A stretch of DNA of 64,000 bases from Bacillus sp. A301a_S52 (GCA_024701455.1 JABXYP010000001.1:1-64000); one strand, 5' to 3'. Counted from the first letter of the stretch, positions 44,387-59,017 are shown. Numbers and translations: made by a program. Notes: a model not told the origin generated them from the sequence alone.

Positions 44387-45091
44387 ATGATGATAGAGAC
44401 ACGGCAAATAACCAAATTACTAGGTGATAAATTGGTTCTCCGACGTGTTGACTTATCCGTGAAACGAGGGGAGGCCGTGGCCCTATTGGGATCAAACGGC
44501 GCTGGAAAAAGTACTTGGTTGAAAATTGCAGCAGGTTTACTTCAACCAACGTCAGGAGAAGTCGTTATCAATAGTCAGGTGATGAAAAAAGAGGATTACA
44601 CGAGCCGAAAACTTATTGGTTACCTTGGTCATCGCAGTTTTCTTTATGAGGCATTTACGTCAATCGAGAATCTGCAGTTTTTTGCTCGCTTGTATAATAT
44701 AGCAAACCCAGATGAAAGAATTAACCATCTTATTGATGCTGTGGGGCTCTCTTTTTTTAAGCACGAGCCAGTGCGTTTATTTTCACGGGGGATGATCCAA
44801 CGCCTTGCGATTGCTCGTTCACTTCTCCATGATCCTGAACTCTTGTTATTAGATGAGCCCCATACAGGCTTAGATCAACAGGGTGTTGCCTTTTTAAATG
44901 AGTTACTTCTAAAGTTGAAGACGATTGGCGTCACTTTGATTATGGTCACTCATGATTTTTATCAGATAAATGGCATATGTGATAGAGCTGTCGTGCTAAA
45001 AAAAGGGAAGATCTCTGAAGACGAGAATATAGTTGGGCGTCCTGTTGAATGGATTCAAACATTGTATGCAGGGAAGGAGATAACATGCTGA
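44387..45091 (+). CDS. ccmA: Haem export ABC ATPase CcmA
   Basis: ATPase of the CcmABCD complex that releases haem-loaded CcmE from CcmC. It has 234 residues: Walker A GSNGAGKST (35-43), signature SRGMIQR (133-139) and Walker B LLLLDEPHTGLD. The signature differs from the LSAGQQR form of proteobacterial CcmA, but its place before ccmB, ccmC and ccmD fixes the assignment. ATG 44390 is an alternative start with better spacing from GGGAGG. It overlaps ccmB by 7 bases. Confidence 0.88.
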   Translation: MMIETRQITKLLGDKLVLRRVDLSVKRGEAVALLGSNGAGKSTWLKIAAGLLQPTSGEVVINSQVMKKEDYTSRKLIGYLGHRSFLYEAFTSIENLQFFARLYNIANPDERINHLIDAVGLSFFKHEPVRLFSRGMIQRLAIARSLLHDPELLLLDEPHTGLDQQGVAFLNELLLKLKTIGVTLIMVTHDFYQINGICDRAVVLKKGKISEDENIVGRPVEWIQTLYAGKEITC

Positions 45092-45777
45092 GAACGTTAT
45101 TAAAGCCTGCCTTAGTCATTGCATGGAAAGACCTTTCTATGGAGTGGCGGACAAAGCAAACGTTATCAGCAATGCTTATATTTTCTGGGCTTGTTATCGT
45201 CACATTCAGCTTTGCGTTTGACCCCTCAAATCAGGCTGTGCAAGCACTCGTTCCAGGAATGATATGGGTGATGACGATTTTTTCTAGCGTTATTGGGTTA
45301 AATCGCTCTTTTATGGCTGAACAGCAGCATGATAACATTCATGGGTTAATGGCTGCTCCAGTGGACCCAGCTAGTATTTATTTAGGTAAGTGTCTGGCCA
45401 ATTTTGTATTTGTTCTGATCGTTCAACTTATCTCTATTCCGCTGTTATTCATTTTATTTGATTTTCACGTAGTAGATTACATGGGACTAGGATATCTGTT
45501 AATAATTATTTCTCTGGGGACCTTTGGTTTCATTGCTGTGGGGACGCTACTTGCTGCGCTCGTAGCTCATGCAACAAGCAGTGAGATACTGTTACCAGTG
45601 TTATTATTTCCACTTGTAATGCCGATTGTGATAGCTGGTGTTCAAGCAACTCGAATCGTATTGATAGGACAGGAAGGAACTCAAGGTGTATTAAGCTGGC
45701 TTCAGTTGATAGCAGCTTACGATGTCATATTTTTTGCCGCAGGGTTTTTATTGTTCGACTATGTGTTGGAGGTGTAA
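45085..45777 (+). CDS. ccmB: Haem export ABC membrane protein CcmB
   Basis: Integral membrane partner of CcmA with about six membrane segments in 230 residues. Family blocks include the N-terminal KDLSMEWRTKQTL and the loop GLNRSFMAEQQHDNIHGLMAAP. ATG 45085 is chosen because AAGGAG (45074-45079) precedes it; frames further upstream lie inside ccmA. It ends two bases before ccmC. Confidence 0.92.
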   Translation: MLRTLLKPALVIAWKDLSMEWRTKQTLSAMLIFSGLVIVTFSFAFDPSNQAVQALVPGMIWVMTIFSSVIGLNRSFMAEQQHDNIHGLMAAPVDPASIYLGKCLANFVFVLIVQLISIPLLFILFDFHVVDYMGLGYLLIIISLGTFGFIAVGTLLAALVAHATSSEILLPVLLFPLVMPIVIAGVQATRIVLIGQEGTQGVLSWLQLIAAYDVIFFAAGFLLFDYVLEV

Positions 45778-45779
45778 AA

Positions 45780-46511
45780 ATGACCGTTAAAAACCATGAA
45801 CTATCTCACCTAGCGCCATCCAAGCTGCACAATGTGTTACTGTTACTTTCTATTCCTATGGTAATCATATCGTTATATCTCGTGTTCATATGGTCACCTG
45901 TTGAAAGGGTTATGGGTCCGGTGCAGAAAATCTTTTATTTTCATGTAGCTTCAGCTTGGAATGCGTTTTTTGCCTTTTTTATTGTTTTTATTTTCAGTTT
46001 GCTTTATATCGTGACAAAGAAGCGATCTTTTGATTTGATTGCTGGTGTGAGTGGTGAGATCGGAGTAATTTTTACTGCCATTGTATTAACAACTGGGCCA
46101 ATTTGGGCTCGTTCTGCGTGGAATACTTGGTGGACATGGGAGCCACGATTGACGACGACATTAATCTTGTTTTTTATGTACGTGGCTTATATTATGGTGA
46201 GGAATTTGGATATGGAGTGGCAAAAGCGTTCCAGATTGGCAGCTGTATTTGGCATTATTGGCTTTGCCAATGTTCCTATTGTTTACATGTCTATTAGATG
46301 GTGGGAGTCTAACTTGCACCCAGTTGTTGTTTCAGAAGGGACAGAAACGGGAGGAGGCTTAGATCCAGGTATGCTCGTGACCCTCATATTTACTGTGATG
46401 ACACTTACGCTGGTTTATATTGTGCTTTTACAAAAGGGACTGTATGTGGAGAAACTAAAGCTATATGTCCAATCGGTGAAAGCTAAAACACGGGAAAAAA
46501 TGATTAGCTAA
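45780..46511 (+). CDS. ccmC: Haem transporter and loader CcmC
   Basis: Membrane protein of the haem-handling family that attaches haem to CcmE. It has 243 residues and about six membrane helices. The tryptophan-rich motif WNTWWTWEPR lies at 114-123, with conserved histidines in IFYFHVASAW and SNLHPVV. GGAGGTG in the end of ccmB gives its ribosome site. Confidence 0.95.
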   Translation: MTVKNHELSHLAPSKLHNVLLLLSIPMVIISLYLVFIWSPVERVMGPVQKIFYFHVASAWNAFFAFFIVFIFSLLYIVTKKRSFDLIAGVSGEIGVIFTAIVLTTGPIWARSAWNTWWTWEPRLTTTLILFFMYVAYIMVRNLDMEWQKRSRLAAVFGIIGFANVPIVYMSIRWWESNLHPVVVSEGTETGGGLDPGMLVTLIFTVMTLTLVYIVLLQKGLYVEKLKLYVQSVKAKTREKMIS

Positions 46512-46524
46512 GGAGGTCGTGACG

Positions 46525-46653
46525 ATGATGTATTTATTTGCTGCATATGCTATCACATGGCTGTTGATTGCAAGCTATATGTGGGTAATTGGTAAGCGTC
46601 AGCAAAAAGCAATGAAAGAAATAGCGTTTTTGCGAGAGCTAAATGATGAGTGA
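46525..46653 (+). CDS. ccmD: CcmD family small membrane protein
   Basis: A 42-residue protein with one membrane helix and a basic tail: MMYLFAAYAITWLLIASYMW, then KRQQKAMKEIAFLREL. Size, topology, sequence and place directly after ccmC match CcmD, which helps release haem-loaded CcmE. AAGGAGG lies 8 to 10 bases upstream; ATG 46528 is an alternative start. Confidence 0.85.
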   Translation: MMYLFAAYAITWLLIASYMWVIGKRQQKAMKEIAFLRELNDE

Positions 46654-46682
46654 GGAGCCTGTTTGAGAAGGGGGGATGACAT

Positions 46683-47195
46683 ATGACAAAAGTAAAGTTG
46701 GGACAGGGGGTAGCTGGCCTATTTGTCATCGGCATACTTATCGTATTTGTTGTCGGATTGAAAGTTCAAGGTGATGCGGTAGGTGTTGGTGACAAAGCTT
46801 ATGATTTTGTGCTCGAAGGGTATAACGATACATCTTATCAGCTGTCTGACTTTCATGGACAAACTGTCATATTAAATTTCTTCTCTACATGGTGTAAACC
46901 GTGTGAGTCACAAGCGCCTGAAATGCTTGCTCTTAGCAAGGAATATGCAGATGACGCAATTGTATTTACTATCGTGAAGACGGAATCCAAAAGAGCTGTG
47001 GAAAGATTTATCGATCGTACTGGTTATGAGGACAAACTGTATTTATTTGATTTTGACTTAAGTGTCTCCGAACGCTATGGAATAACCGGCCAGCCTGAAA
47101 CTGTAATTATCGATAAAGATGGCGTTATAGCTGACCATATAATCGGATCAGTGACAAAAGAGTACATTGTGGAATACATCACCACCTTGCAATAA
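46683..47195 (+). CDS. ccmG: Thiol-disulfide oxidoreductase CcmG/ResA type
   Basis: Membrane-tethered thioredoxin-like protein that reduces apocytochrome cysteines before haem attachment. It has 170 residues: an N-terminal anchor (about 10-29), the active site WCKPC (Cys71, Cys74), and the cis-proline region TGQPETVIIDKDG. It is the only protein of the cluster with a CXXC pair, so it may do the reduction normally shared with CcmH. A terminator follows. Confidence 0.92.
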   Translation: MTKVKLGQGVAGLFVIGILIVFVVGLKVQGDAVGVGDKAYDFVLEGYNDTSYQLSDFHGQTVILNFFSTWCKPCESQAPEMLALSKEYADDAIVFTIVKTESKRAVERFIDRTGYEDKLYLFDFDLSVSERYGITGQPETVIIDKDGVIADHIIGSVTKEYIVEYITTLQ

Positions 47196-47268
47196 GAGGT
47201 AGAATAAACCTTCATAATGTAACTGTTCAAATAAATTGCTCATTTATTGAGTAGATAAAAAATATTGT

Positions 47269-47300
47269 ATAAAACTCGCCGGGAGCGAGTTTTATTTTGT
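47269..47300 (+). terminator. Rho-independent terminator closing the ccm cluster
   Basis: Stem ATAAAACTCGC (47269-47279) / GCGAGTTTTAT (47285-47295), then TTTTGT. Confidence 0.88.
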
Positions 47301-48097
<797 letters not shown>

Positions 48098-48162
48098 AGT
48101 GACGACTAGCCAGATGTGGTAGCATAAGTTAATGTAAATACTTAAAGAAGGAGGAATTGGCT

Positions 48163-48330
48163 GTGAGACCAAACCAGATATCATTAGAAACAGCTCAAAT
48201 GATTTCTAAAAAGTTGAAAATGCCATTAGAGCATGTTATGCATACGCCTCCCCATATTTTAATGGAAAAATTAAAGCGAGCGGAATTAAGCGAAACAGAC
48301 TCACAGGAGTCAACTGATCAGGAGAATTAG
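48163..48330 (+). CDS. yycC: YycC family small protein
   Basis: 55-residue protein starting at GTG 48163, with AAGGAGG (48148-48154) 8 bases upstream. The block MPLEHVMHTPPHILMEKLKR is characteristic of the YycC family of short soluble proteins in bacilli. The function is unknown. In B. subtilis yycC is elsewhere on the chromosome, so its location here is different. Confidence 0.8.
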   Translation: MRPNQISLETAQMISKKLKMPLEHVMHTPPHILMEKLKRAELSETDSQESTDQEN

Positions 48331-48400
48331 TTTGGTAGGTATAAATGTTATTGTTTACCTTATATGGTGACAATATCTGTTGATAGGCATAGCTTCTCTA

Positions 48401-48429
48401 TTGCAATTATATTAAAAAACCTTTATACT
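48401..48429 (+). promoter_or_regulatory. Promoter of the SRP RNA gene
   Basis: TTGCAA (48401-48406), 17-base spacer, TATACT (48424-48429). Transcription would begin near 48436, giving a precursor trimmed to the mature RNA. Confidence 0.7.
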
Positions 48430-48475
48430 AATATTTGCGTCGCTCATAAGTGATGCCTAAAAACATTATCAATTT

Positions 48476-48746
48476 TGTCGTGCTAAGCGGGGAGGTAGCG
48501 GTGCCCTGTACTCGCAATCCGCTATAGCGAGGCTGAATCCCTTTCCGAGGTTGCAGTTTCTCATGGTCTGCCCTGAGTAAGTGGTGTTGACATCCGGGTT
48601 CCGCGCAACGGAATCCCGTGAACCCTGTCAGGTCCGGAAGGAAGCAGCAGTAAGCGGGTCGTTCCGTGTGCCGCGGAGTTGCCTGGATCGAGCAAACTGC
48701 TCAGGTAACGCTTGAGAAGCTGTGATCGACGAAAGGTGCACGGCAT
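48476..48746 (+). ncRNA. ffs: Signal recognition particle RNA (scRNA, 6S-like large type)
   Basis: RNA core of the signal recognition particle. It contains the Ffh-binding loop GTCAGGTCCGGAAGGAAGCA and the Alu-domain start GCTAAGCGGGGAGGTAGCGG of Bacillus scRNA. The ends GTCGTGC and GCACGGC pair. About 271 bases, as in B. subtilis. It is located between tadA and dnaX, the conserved position. Confidence 0.96.
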
Positions 48747-48763
48747 TTAATCATTATAATCAG

Positions 48764-48791
48764 AAAGCTATCCTGATCGGATAGCTTTTTT
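48764..48791 (+). terminator. Rho-independent terminator after SRP RNA
   Basis: Stem AAAGCTATCC (48764-48773) / GGATAGCTTT (48779-48788), 5-base loop, with the T-run continuing to 48791. Confidence 0.92.
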
Positions 48792-48962
48792 GCTTTCGGT
48801 TAATTGCGTGTTAGCTTTGTTACGCTCAGTTCAACGTTTATCTCAAACTACTTAGAGATGAATGTTCATGCTGTTCAATAAATATTGACAAGGCTTTCTC
48901 TATAAAATAAACCCTCAATCAGTGAGAGTATTCGTTCTTCTCACACTGATTGGCAGTTGAGT

Positions 48963-49060
48963 TAATCAGGACATTAGCGTTCGTTATCTTCCGCCTAAAT
49001 AGCGTTGCCTCTCCTCTCTATTTTGAGCCGGGAGCTTTACGGATGCTTATCTGTGATAAA
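48963..49060 (-). repeat. Dispersed hairpin repeat, copy R4
   Basis: Same orientation as R3 and closely similar to it (ACATTAGCG...CGCCTAAATAG...CTCTATTTTGAGCCGGGAG...TTATCTGTGATAAA). It lies between the SRP RNA terminator and the dnaX promoter in an otherwise empty 310-base stretch. Confidence 0.85.
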
Positions 49061-49101
49061 AAACAATTATAAAATTACTTAAAAGATAAAAGAGATTCAT
49101 T

Positions 49102-49130
49102 TTGAAATGAACCACTTGAATCGGTATAAT
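49102..49130 (+). promoter_or_regulatory. Promoter for dnaX-yaaK
   Basis: TTGAAA (49102-49107), 17-base spacer, perfect TATAAT (49125-49130). The long leader that follows has an inverted repeat CTTTTTCTC (49201-49209) / GAGAAAAAG (49239-49247). Confidence 0.75.
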
Positions 49131-49309
49131 AGGAATGAGTTGTAAACGAACGAGAAAGTCAAATAGTTATTTTATATAGTAAGCTAGCCTCATCGGATGT
49201 CTTTTTCTCCTTCTGATACAATGTACGAGCAAAGGGAAGAGAAAAAGTGTTTATGAAGTTCTAGCGTTATTTTTGACCACATTGGTAATAGAGGGAAGGT
49301 TGAAGAGTG

Positions 49310-51040
49310 ATGAGCTATCAAGCATTATATCGTGTGTGGCGCCCTAAACAATTGACAGATGTCGTTGGTCAGGAACATATCACGAAAACGTTGAAAAATG
49401 CATTACTTCAGGAAAAGCTCTCACACGCCTATCTGTTTACGGGGCCGCGTGGAACGGGAAAGACAAGCGCAGCCAAAATTATTTCTAAATCAATCAATTG
49501 TGAAAAAGCGCCTGTTGATGAACCTTGTAATGAATGTGCTACTTGCAAAGGTATCCAAGACGGCAGTATTGTAGACGTCATGGAAATTGATGCTGCTAGT
49601 AACAACGGCGTTGATGAAATTCGAGATATTAGGGATAAAGTAAAATTTGCCCCTAGTGCTGCACGTTACAAAGTTTATATTATTGATGAAGTGCATATGC
49701 TGTCTACAGGTGCCTTTAACGCATTATTGAAAACGTTAGAAGAGCCGCCGCCTCATGTTATCTTTATTCTTGCGACAACAGAACCGCATAAAATTCCGCT
49801 TACGATTATCTCAAGGTGTCAGCGTTTTGATTTTAAGCGAATATCAGCTCATGCCATGTTAAAAAGGATGGAAGAAATTTTAGAAAGTTCTAACGTTCAG
49901 GTTGATGAAGATGCACTGGCTCTAATAGCTAGGGCATCTGAAGGAGGCATGAGGGATGCTTTAAGTTTATTAGATCAGGCGATTTCCTATGCTGATGAGA
50001 CTGTGACACAAGAAGACGTTTTATCAATTATAGGTGCTGTATCCCAGCAGTTACTATATCGTGTTATAGAAGCTATTTACAGTGGTGACGTTGCAGATGG
50101 TCTCCAAGCAGTCGATGAGTTAATGAAAGAAGGAAAAGACCCTAACCGTTTTGTTGAAGACCTTATTTTCTTTTTGCGAGATATCTTAATGGTCAAAGCT
50201 GCACCGGATTTGGATGAATCTAAGGATAGGCTTACTGGGGACGATGCGTTTAAACAAGTTGTTGAGAGTCTCGATATACACTGGATTTATCAGATGATCG
50301 AAAGTCTTAACCATTTCCAACAGCAAATGAAATGGGCTAGTCATCCCCAAGTATTTTTAGAGATTCTTATCGTCCAATCAGCTCAAAAAAACAAAAGAAC
50401 ATTAACGAATGGTGCCCATGCTAATGATGAGCATGAGACAATTAAAACATTACAGTCTAAAATTGCTGAATTGGAAGCTAGCATTAATCAGCTTCAAAAA
50501 AGTGGTGTTACTAGTTCTGCTAATGGAAGCACTTCTGGAGAAGTCTCAAAGCCAAAACCAAAACCTGTGCCTAATAGTGCTAAAAGTAGGGAGTACGCTA
50601 AAAAAGTAAAAGGGATGCTACATAAGGCCACTAAACAACACTTACAGACGATTCATAGTAGCTGGGGGCAAGTTATAGAACAAGTAAAACAAAAAAGTGT
50701 TCCAGCTTCAGCTTGGTTGAACGACTGTAAACCAGTAGCTTGCTCTGACAATCAATTTGTGCTTGCCTTCCGAAACGAGATGCACCGTGATATGGTGGAT
50801 GAAAAATTTCGTGAACTAGTTGAGGAAGCGGCGACTGTGGTGACACAAAACGATATGACGATGCTTACAATTCTTGACCCTCACTGGGAGGAAGTGAAGG
50901 CTGCTTATGTCAGAGAACAGAAAGTGGATGACACCACGGAGGGAGCGCCTTCGTCATCTGAAAATAAGGAAGAAGAAAACCCTGTTATCGATGAAGCTGT
51001 TAAATTAGTCGGCCGAGATTTACTGGAGATAAAGGATTAG
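49310..51040 (+). CDS. dnaX: DNA polymerase III subunits gamma and tau
   Basis: Clamp-loader ATPase that also holds the replicase together. It has 576 residues from ATG 49310 (GTG 49307 is also possible; ribosome site GGAAGGT). Walker A GPRGTGKTS is at 45-53, zinc cysteines at 64, 73, 76 and 79, and Walker B IIDEVHML follows. The C-terminal part, with a charged low-complexity linker (about 365-430), binds polymerase. The SRC-type motif ISRCQRF is present. yaaK and recR follow as in B. subtilis. Confidence 0.97.
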   Translation: MSYQALYRVWRPKQLTDVVGQEHITKTLKNALLQEKLSHAYLFTGPRGTGKTSAAKIISKSINCEKAPVDEPCNECATCKGIQDGSIVDVMEIDAASNNGVDEIRDIRDKVKFAPSAARYKVYIIDEVHMLSTGAFNALLKTLEEPPPHVIFILATTEPHKIPLTIISRCQRFDFKRISAHAMLKRMEEILESSNVQVDEDALALIARASEGGMRDALSLLDQAISYADETVTQEDVLSIIGAVSQQLLYRVIEAIYSGDVADGLQAVDELMKEGKDPNRFVEDLIFFLRDILMVKAAPDLDESKDRLTGDDAFKQVVESLDIHWIYQMIESLNHFQQQMKWASHPQVFLEILIVQSAQKNKRTLTNGAHANDEHETIKTLQSKIAELEASINQLQKSGVTSSANGSTSGEVSKPKPKPVPNSAKSREYAKKVKGMLHKATKQHLQTIHSSWGQVIEQVKQKSVPASAWLNDCKPVACSDNQFVLAFRNEMHRDMVDEKFRELVEEAATVVTQNDMTMLTILDPHWEEVKAAYVREQKVDDTTEGAPSSSENKEEENPVIDEAVKLVGRDLLEIKD

Positions 51041-51068
51041 TAAAACACATTAAAAGGGAGATGTTAAC

Positions 51069-51380
51069 ATGAAAAATATGGGTAACATGATGAAGCAGAT
51101 GCAAAAAATGCAAAAAGATATGGCGAAAGCACAGGAACAATTAAAAGAAGAAACAGTGGAAGCAACAGCAGGCGGTGGAATGGTAAAAGTAATTGCAAGT
51201 GGTGAAAAACGAATTTTAGACATCCAAATTAATGAAGAAGCGGTAGATCCAGATGATGTGGAAATGCTTGAAGATTTAGTTTTAGCAGCTACAAACGAAG
51301 CCCTAACTAAAGTAGATGACCTCGTGAATGAAAAGATGGGTAAATTCACAAAAGGTATGAACATTCCAGGACTCATGTAG
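51069..51380 (+). CDS. yaaK: YbaB/EbfC family nucleoid-associated protein YaaK
   Basis: Small dimeric DNA-binding protein (103 residues). It has a methionine-rich N-terminal helix ([18 protein letters not shown]) and the family core [17 protein letters not shown]. It lies 28 bases after dnaX and before recR, the conserved order. AAAGGGAG precedes the start. Confidence 0.93.
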   Translation: MKNMGNMMKQMQKMQKDMAKAQEQLKEETVEATAGGGMVKVIASGEKRILDIQINEEAVDPDDVEMLEDLVLAATNEALTKVDDLVNEKMGKFTKGMNIPGLM

Positions 51381-51419
51381 TATTGCATAAATTGTGTATT
51401 TTCTTATATAAATAAAGAG

Positions 51420-51450
51420 AAAAGACTTGGTGAAAAACCAAGTCTTTTCT
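51420..51450 (+). terminator. Rho-independent terminator after yaaK
   Basis: 12-bp stem AAAAGACTTGGT (51420-51431) / ACCAAGTCTTTT (51437-51448) with a GAAAA loop and a short T-rich tail. Confidence 0.85.
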
Positions 51451-51673
51451 AACGAAAAATAAATACTGCGAACATCACGGGATCTACCTAAGCAGATATT
51501 AATGGTTTAATACGTTAAATTAAGTGGCGTGTGTAAATAACAATGATACTGTTATGCAGTAAGATAAGAAGACACATCGACAACAACATTTTGGCCTACA
51601 CCCTGTTAATGTAAGAGAACTTGCAGCTAAAAGGTACAATTAGGCTTTAAACTTGAAAGGAGGTCATCCCAAA

Positions 51674-52270
51674 ATGCAATACCCACAACCCATTTCAAAA
51701 CTAATTGAAGGATTTATGAGATTGCCGGGCATTGGGCCAAAAACAGCAGCAAGATTAGCTTTTTATGTGTTAGATATGAAAGAGGATGACGTACTTGATT
51801 TTGCAAAAGCATTGGTGAATGCTAAACGTGAATTGACATATTGTTCTATATGCCATCATATTACGGATACAGATCCGTGTAGAATTTGTGAAGACCAAAC
51901 TAGGGATCGTTCTATAATATGTATTGTTCAGGAATCAAAAGATGTCATAGCTATGGAGAAAATGAAAGAATACAGTGGTTTGTATCATGTGTTACATGGT
52001 GCCATATCTCCAGTGGATGGCATTGGTCCGGAAGATATTTATATCCCAGATCTGCTTAAAAGATTACATGATGAAACGGTACAGGAACTTATTATAGCGA
52101 CTAACCCAAATATCGAGGGGGAAGCCACGGCTATGTATATCTCTCGCCTTGTTAAACCAACAGGCATTAAAGTTACCAGGATCGCCCACGGACTTCCCGT
52201 TGGTGGTGACCTTGAATATGCAGATGAAGTCACATTGTCTAAAGCTATTGAAGGAAGACGTGAGCTTTAA
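51674..52270 (+). CDS. recR: Recombination protein RecR
   Basis: Ring-forming partner of RecO and RecF in gap repair. From ATG 51674 it has 198 residues, the B. subtilis length. The helix-hairpin-helix [14 protein letters not shown] is at 17-30, a four-cysteine zinc finger at 57, 60, 69 and 72, and the Toprim domain follows ([20 protein letters not shown]). The TTG at 51653 is in frame but lies before the ribosome site AAAGGAGGT (51656-51664). Confidence 0.97.
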   Translation: MQYPQPISKLIEGFMRLPGIGPKTAARLAFYVLDMKEDDVLDFAKALVNAKRELTYCSICHHITDTDPCRICEDQTRDRSIICIVQESKDVIAMEKMKEYSGLYHVLHGAISPVDGIGPEDIYIPDLLKRLHDETVQELIIATNPNIEGEATAMYISRLVKPTGIKVTRIAHGLPVGGDLEYADEVTLSKAIEGRREL

Positions 52271-52331
52271 GCAATGGTGTTAAATTATTGAAGGGGAAAA
52301 GCTAACAAAAACTTGAAAGTAGTGATGGATA

Positions 52332-52550
52332 ATGTTCGGTAAAAAAAAGAAACGAAAACTTCGTCGACAAAAAGATACGGAACTTATTCAGCTATTAGAC
52401 AGTATTAAAATAAAAGCTGATGAGTATGAATCATATGTCAGAAGCTCGGTAGATATAGATGGTCACATCGACAGCAAAGCGCGATTGGAACGAGCGAAAT
52501 ATTTATTTTTATTAAAAGAAGCAAGGGTAAGAAAGACGTCTATTTATTAA
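52332..52550 (+). CDS. yaaL: YaaL family protein (DUF2508)
   Basis: 72-residue hydrophilic protein with a very basic N-terminus (FGKKKKRKLRRQKD), a family mark. The function is unknown. It is conserved between recR and bofA in bacilli. The spacer after it (52551-52829) shows no gene. Confidence 0.88.
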   Translation: MFGKKKKRKLRRQKDTELIQLLDSIKIKADEYESYVRSSVDIDGHIDSKARLERAKYLFLLKEARVRKTSIY

Positions 52551-52829
52551 GTATAGATTTCTCGTACAGAGTAATGTTAGTAGTACGAGGAGTAGCATTA
52601 ACACCTAGTGAGGTACAGCTTGTTAGAAATGATAACTAGTTAAATTCTAAACGTATTTTTATAAAAGAGTGTATTAATTGAATCAATTCAAAAGCTAAAT
52701 AAACTATTCTAAACAAGATTTCCTTGCATATATTAGTTTTAGCTTCCTTTTAGATATGGACGAGCGTCAGTATATTAACATCTCTTAACTTAAGGAAGTA
52801 TAAATCTGGATATGAAAAGGAGTTTTGTC

Positions 52830-53096
52830 ATGGAACCGATTGTTGTTTTATCTTTGTTATCTGGTCTAATTTTACTTTTACTTCTAATAGGTGCACCAGT
52901 AAAATCTCTTAAGATGGTTGGTACAGGGGCGATTCGCCTTTTAGTTGGAGCTTTATTGTTATTCTTTTTAAATACGTTTGGAGGCCTGTTCGATTATCAT
53001 TTACCTATTAACTTGTTTACAGCGTCAGTTTCTGGTTTCCTTGGTGTGCCAGGGATCATTGCCTTAATATTTACGGATATATTAATTATTCAATAG
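52830..53096 (+). CDS. bofA: Sigma-K processing inhibitor BofA
   Basis: Forespore-side membrane protein that holds the SpoIVFB protease inactive until engulfment is complete, so that pro-SigK is cut on time. It has 88 residues from ATG 52830 (AAAGGAG 52815-52821), two membrane segments and the family end HLPINLFTASVSGFLGVPGI. It places the organism among spore-formers. The rRNA operon follows, as in B. subtilis. Confidence 0.93.
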   Translation: MEPIVVLSLLSGLILLLLLIGAPVKSLKMVGTGAIRLLVGALLLFFLNTFGGLFDYHLPINLFTASVSGFLGVPGIIALIFTDILIIQ

Positions 53097-53121
53097 CCCA
53101 AAAAGTTTTTTCAGAAAAACA

Positions 53122-53150
53122 TTGACGTTTATTTGTGTTCATGGTATATT
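53122..53150 (+). promoter_or_regulatory. rRNA operon 2 promoter P1
   Basis: TTGACG (53122-53127), 17-base spacer, TATATT (53145-53150) in GGTATATTATT, followed by TTGTCGC. Confidence 0.75.
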
Positions 53151-53204
53151 ATTTCTTGTCGCTATAAAAGGACCTAACGAGTAAGCGACTAACGAAAAAA
53201 AGTG

Positions 53205-53234
53205 TTGACATCATATAGTGATAAATGGTATGAT
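53205..53234 (+). promoter_or_regulatory. rRNA operon 2 promoter P2
   Basis: TTGACA (53205-53210), 18-base spacer, TATGAT (53229-53234), followed by TAGTCGC. Confidence 0.85.
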
Positions 53235-53290
53235 GATCTAGTCGCTTTAAAACAATAAGATGTTCTCTTTAAATAATATCTTACTTGTAG

Positions 53291-53426
53291 TTGACCTTTG
53301 AAAACTAAACAAAAAGCCAAGCAAAGTGGGATATGAAAATATCCCGTCAAAAGAAACAAAGCGTTGAGTGGAAACATTCAACAACGCCAGACGAAAGTTT
53401 GGACATGATGTCAGAGACATCGAACT
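53291..53426 (+). other. Pre-16S leader with boxA (operon 2)
   Basis: Identical to the operon 1 leader from its first base (offset 38,484). boxA-like GACCTTTGAAAACT starts at 53293. It pairs with the region after 16S to form the processing stem. Confidence 0.75.
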
Positions 53427-54995
<1,569 letters not shown>

Positions 54996-55374
54996 AAGGA
55001 GCTATTAAGCTCAGCTTATTTAAAACTTTGCTTTGGCTATTTTGTTTAGTTTTGAGAGGTTAAACTCTCAGAAAGAAAAGACTTACCCGTTGGGTAAGAA
55101 TCGACCTTTGAAAACTGGATAACGAAAGACTGATAATGACATCACCGGTTCACAATCGCTTGATATAATCAAACGATGAGAGAGCCGAGTGTCTTAGAAA
55201 AAGGCCATTAAGACGCCAATATTGCGTGAGCAAAAATCGGGTAACAAGATTTTTGCCAGGAGGATCAAGCAATTCGAGGAAACAACTGACGAGGCACCGG
55301 AACGTACCCACGTACGTGAGGATGGTGAGGAAGGAAGTTGACGAAGAAGTGCGCAGATCATCCGCCGCAAAAGA
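54996..55374 (+). other. 16S-23S spacer (operon 2), no tRNA genes
   Basis: Identical to the operon 1 spacer: processing-stem strands, a second boxA and the structured G/A-rich element, with no tRNA. Confidence 0.8.
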
Positions 55375-58314
<2,940 letters not shown>

Positions 58315-58397
58315 AAAGCAAGTCGTCTTTTCTCTAAGACATGATGTCATATCAGTCCCGTTATCCAGTTTTGAAAGGTCGATAAGACCTTGATATG

Positions 58398-58514
58398 TTC
58401 AGTGACAATCGCGGAGAGGTCACACCCGTTCCCATGCCGAACACGGTAGTTAAGCTCTCCAGCGCCGATGATAGTTGGGGGCTCTCCCCCTGTGAAAGTA
58501 GGACGTCGCTGAGC
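58398..58514 (+). rRNA. rrf: 5S ribosomal RNA (operon 2)
   Basis: Identical to the operon 1 5S gene, with TCAGTGAC / GTCGCTGA closing helix. Confidence 0.95.
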
Positions 58515-59017
58515 GACTAAGGACATTCTCTTATGAGAGTGTCTTTTTTGTATGTATAGAAGGATGCGCTGAAACGAGGGATTGGAAGGACAAGCAGGTC
58601 GAGGAAGCAAGAGAGGGAAGCGCGGAGTGCCCTATGGGCATGAGCACTGGACGAACGTAGGTGACAAAGAGATGCGCCGTTCAGCCAATCCCACAGAGCG
58701 CCGAAGATAGTTGGAGGCGTCCCCCTGTGAAAGTAGGACGTCGCTGAGCGACTAAGGACATTCTCTTATGAGAGTGTCTTTTTTGTATGTATAGAAGGAT
58801 GCGCTGAAACGAGGGATTGGAAGGACAAGCAGGTCGAGGAAGCAAGGGAGGGAAGCGCGGAGTGCCCTATGGGCATGAGCACTGGACGAACGTAGGTGAC
58901 AAAGAGATGCGCCGTTCAGCCAATCCCACAGAGCGCCGAAGATAGTTGGAGGCGTCCCCTGTGAAAGTAGGACTCGCTAAGCAACTAAAGACATTCTCTT
59001 ATGAGGATGCTTTTTTT
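58461..59017. repeat. 235-bp tandem repeat after 5S (operon 2), two units plus a partial third
   Basis: Units start at AGCGCCGA at 58461, 58697 and 58932. The first two match those of operon 1 base for base up to 58923. The third is short: the 5S tail with several deletions and a worn terminator, ending in T7 at 59011-59017. The third unit runs into the 3' end of the MFS gene. Confidence 0.88.
58522..58549 (+). terminator. rRNA operon 2 terminator (first copy)
   Basis: GACATTCTC / GAGAGTGTC hairpin with a T-run. Repeated 235 bases downstream, and in decayed form at about 58990-59017. Confidence 0.9.
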
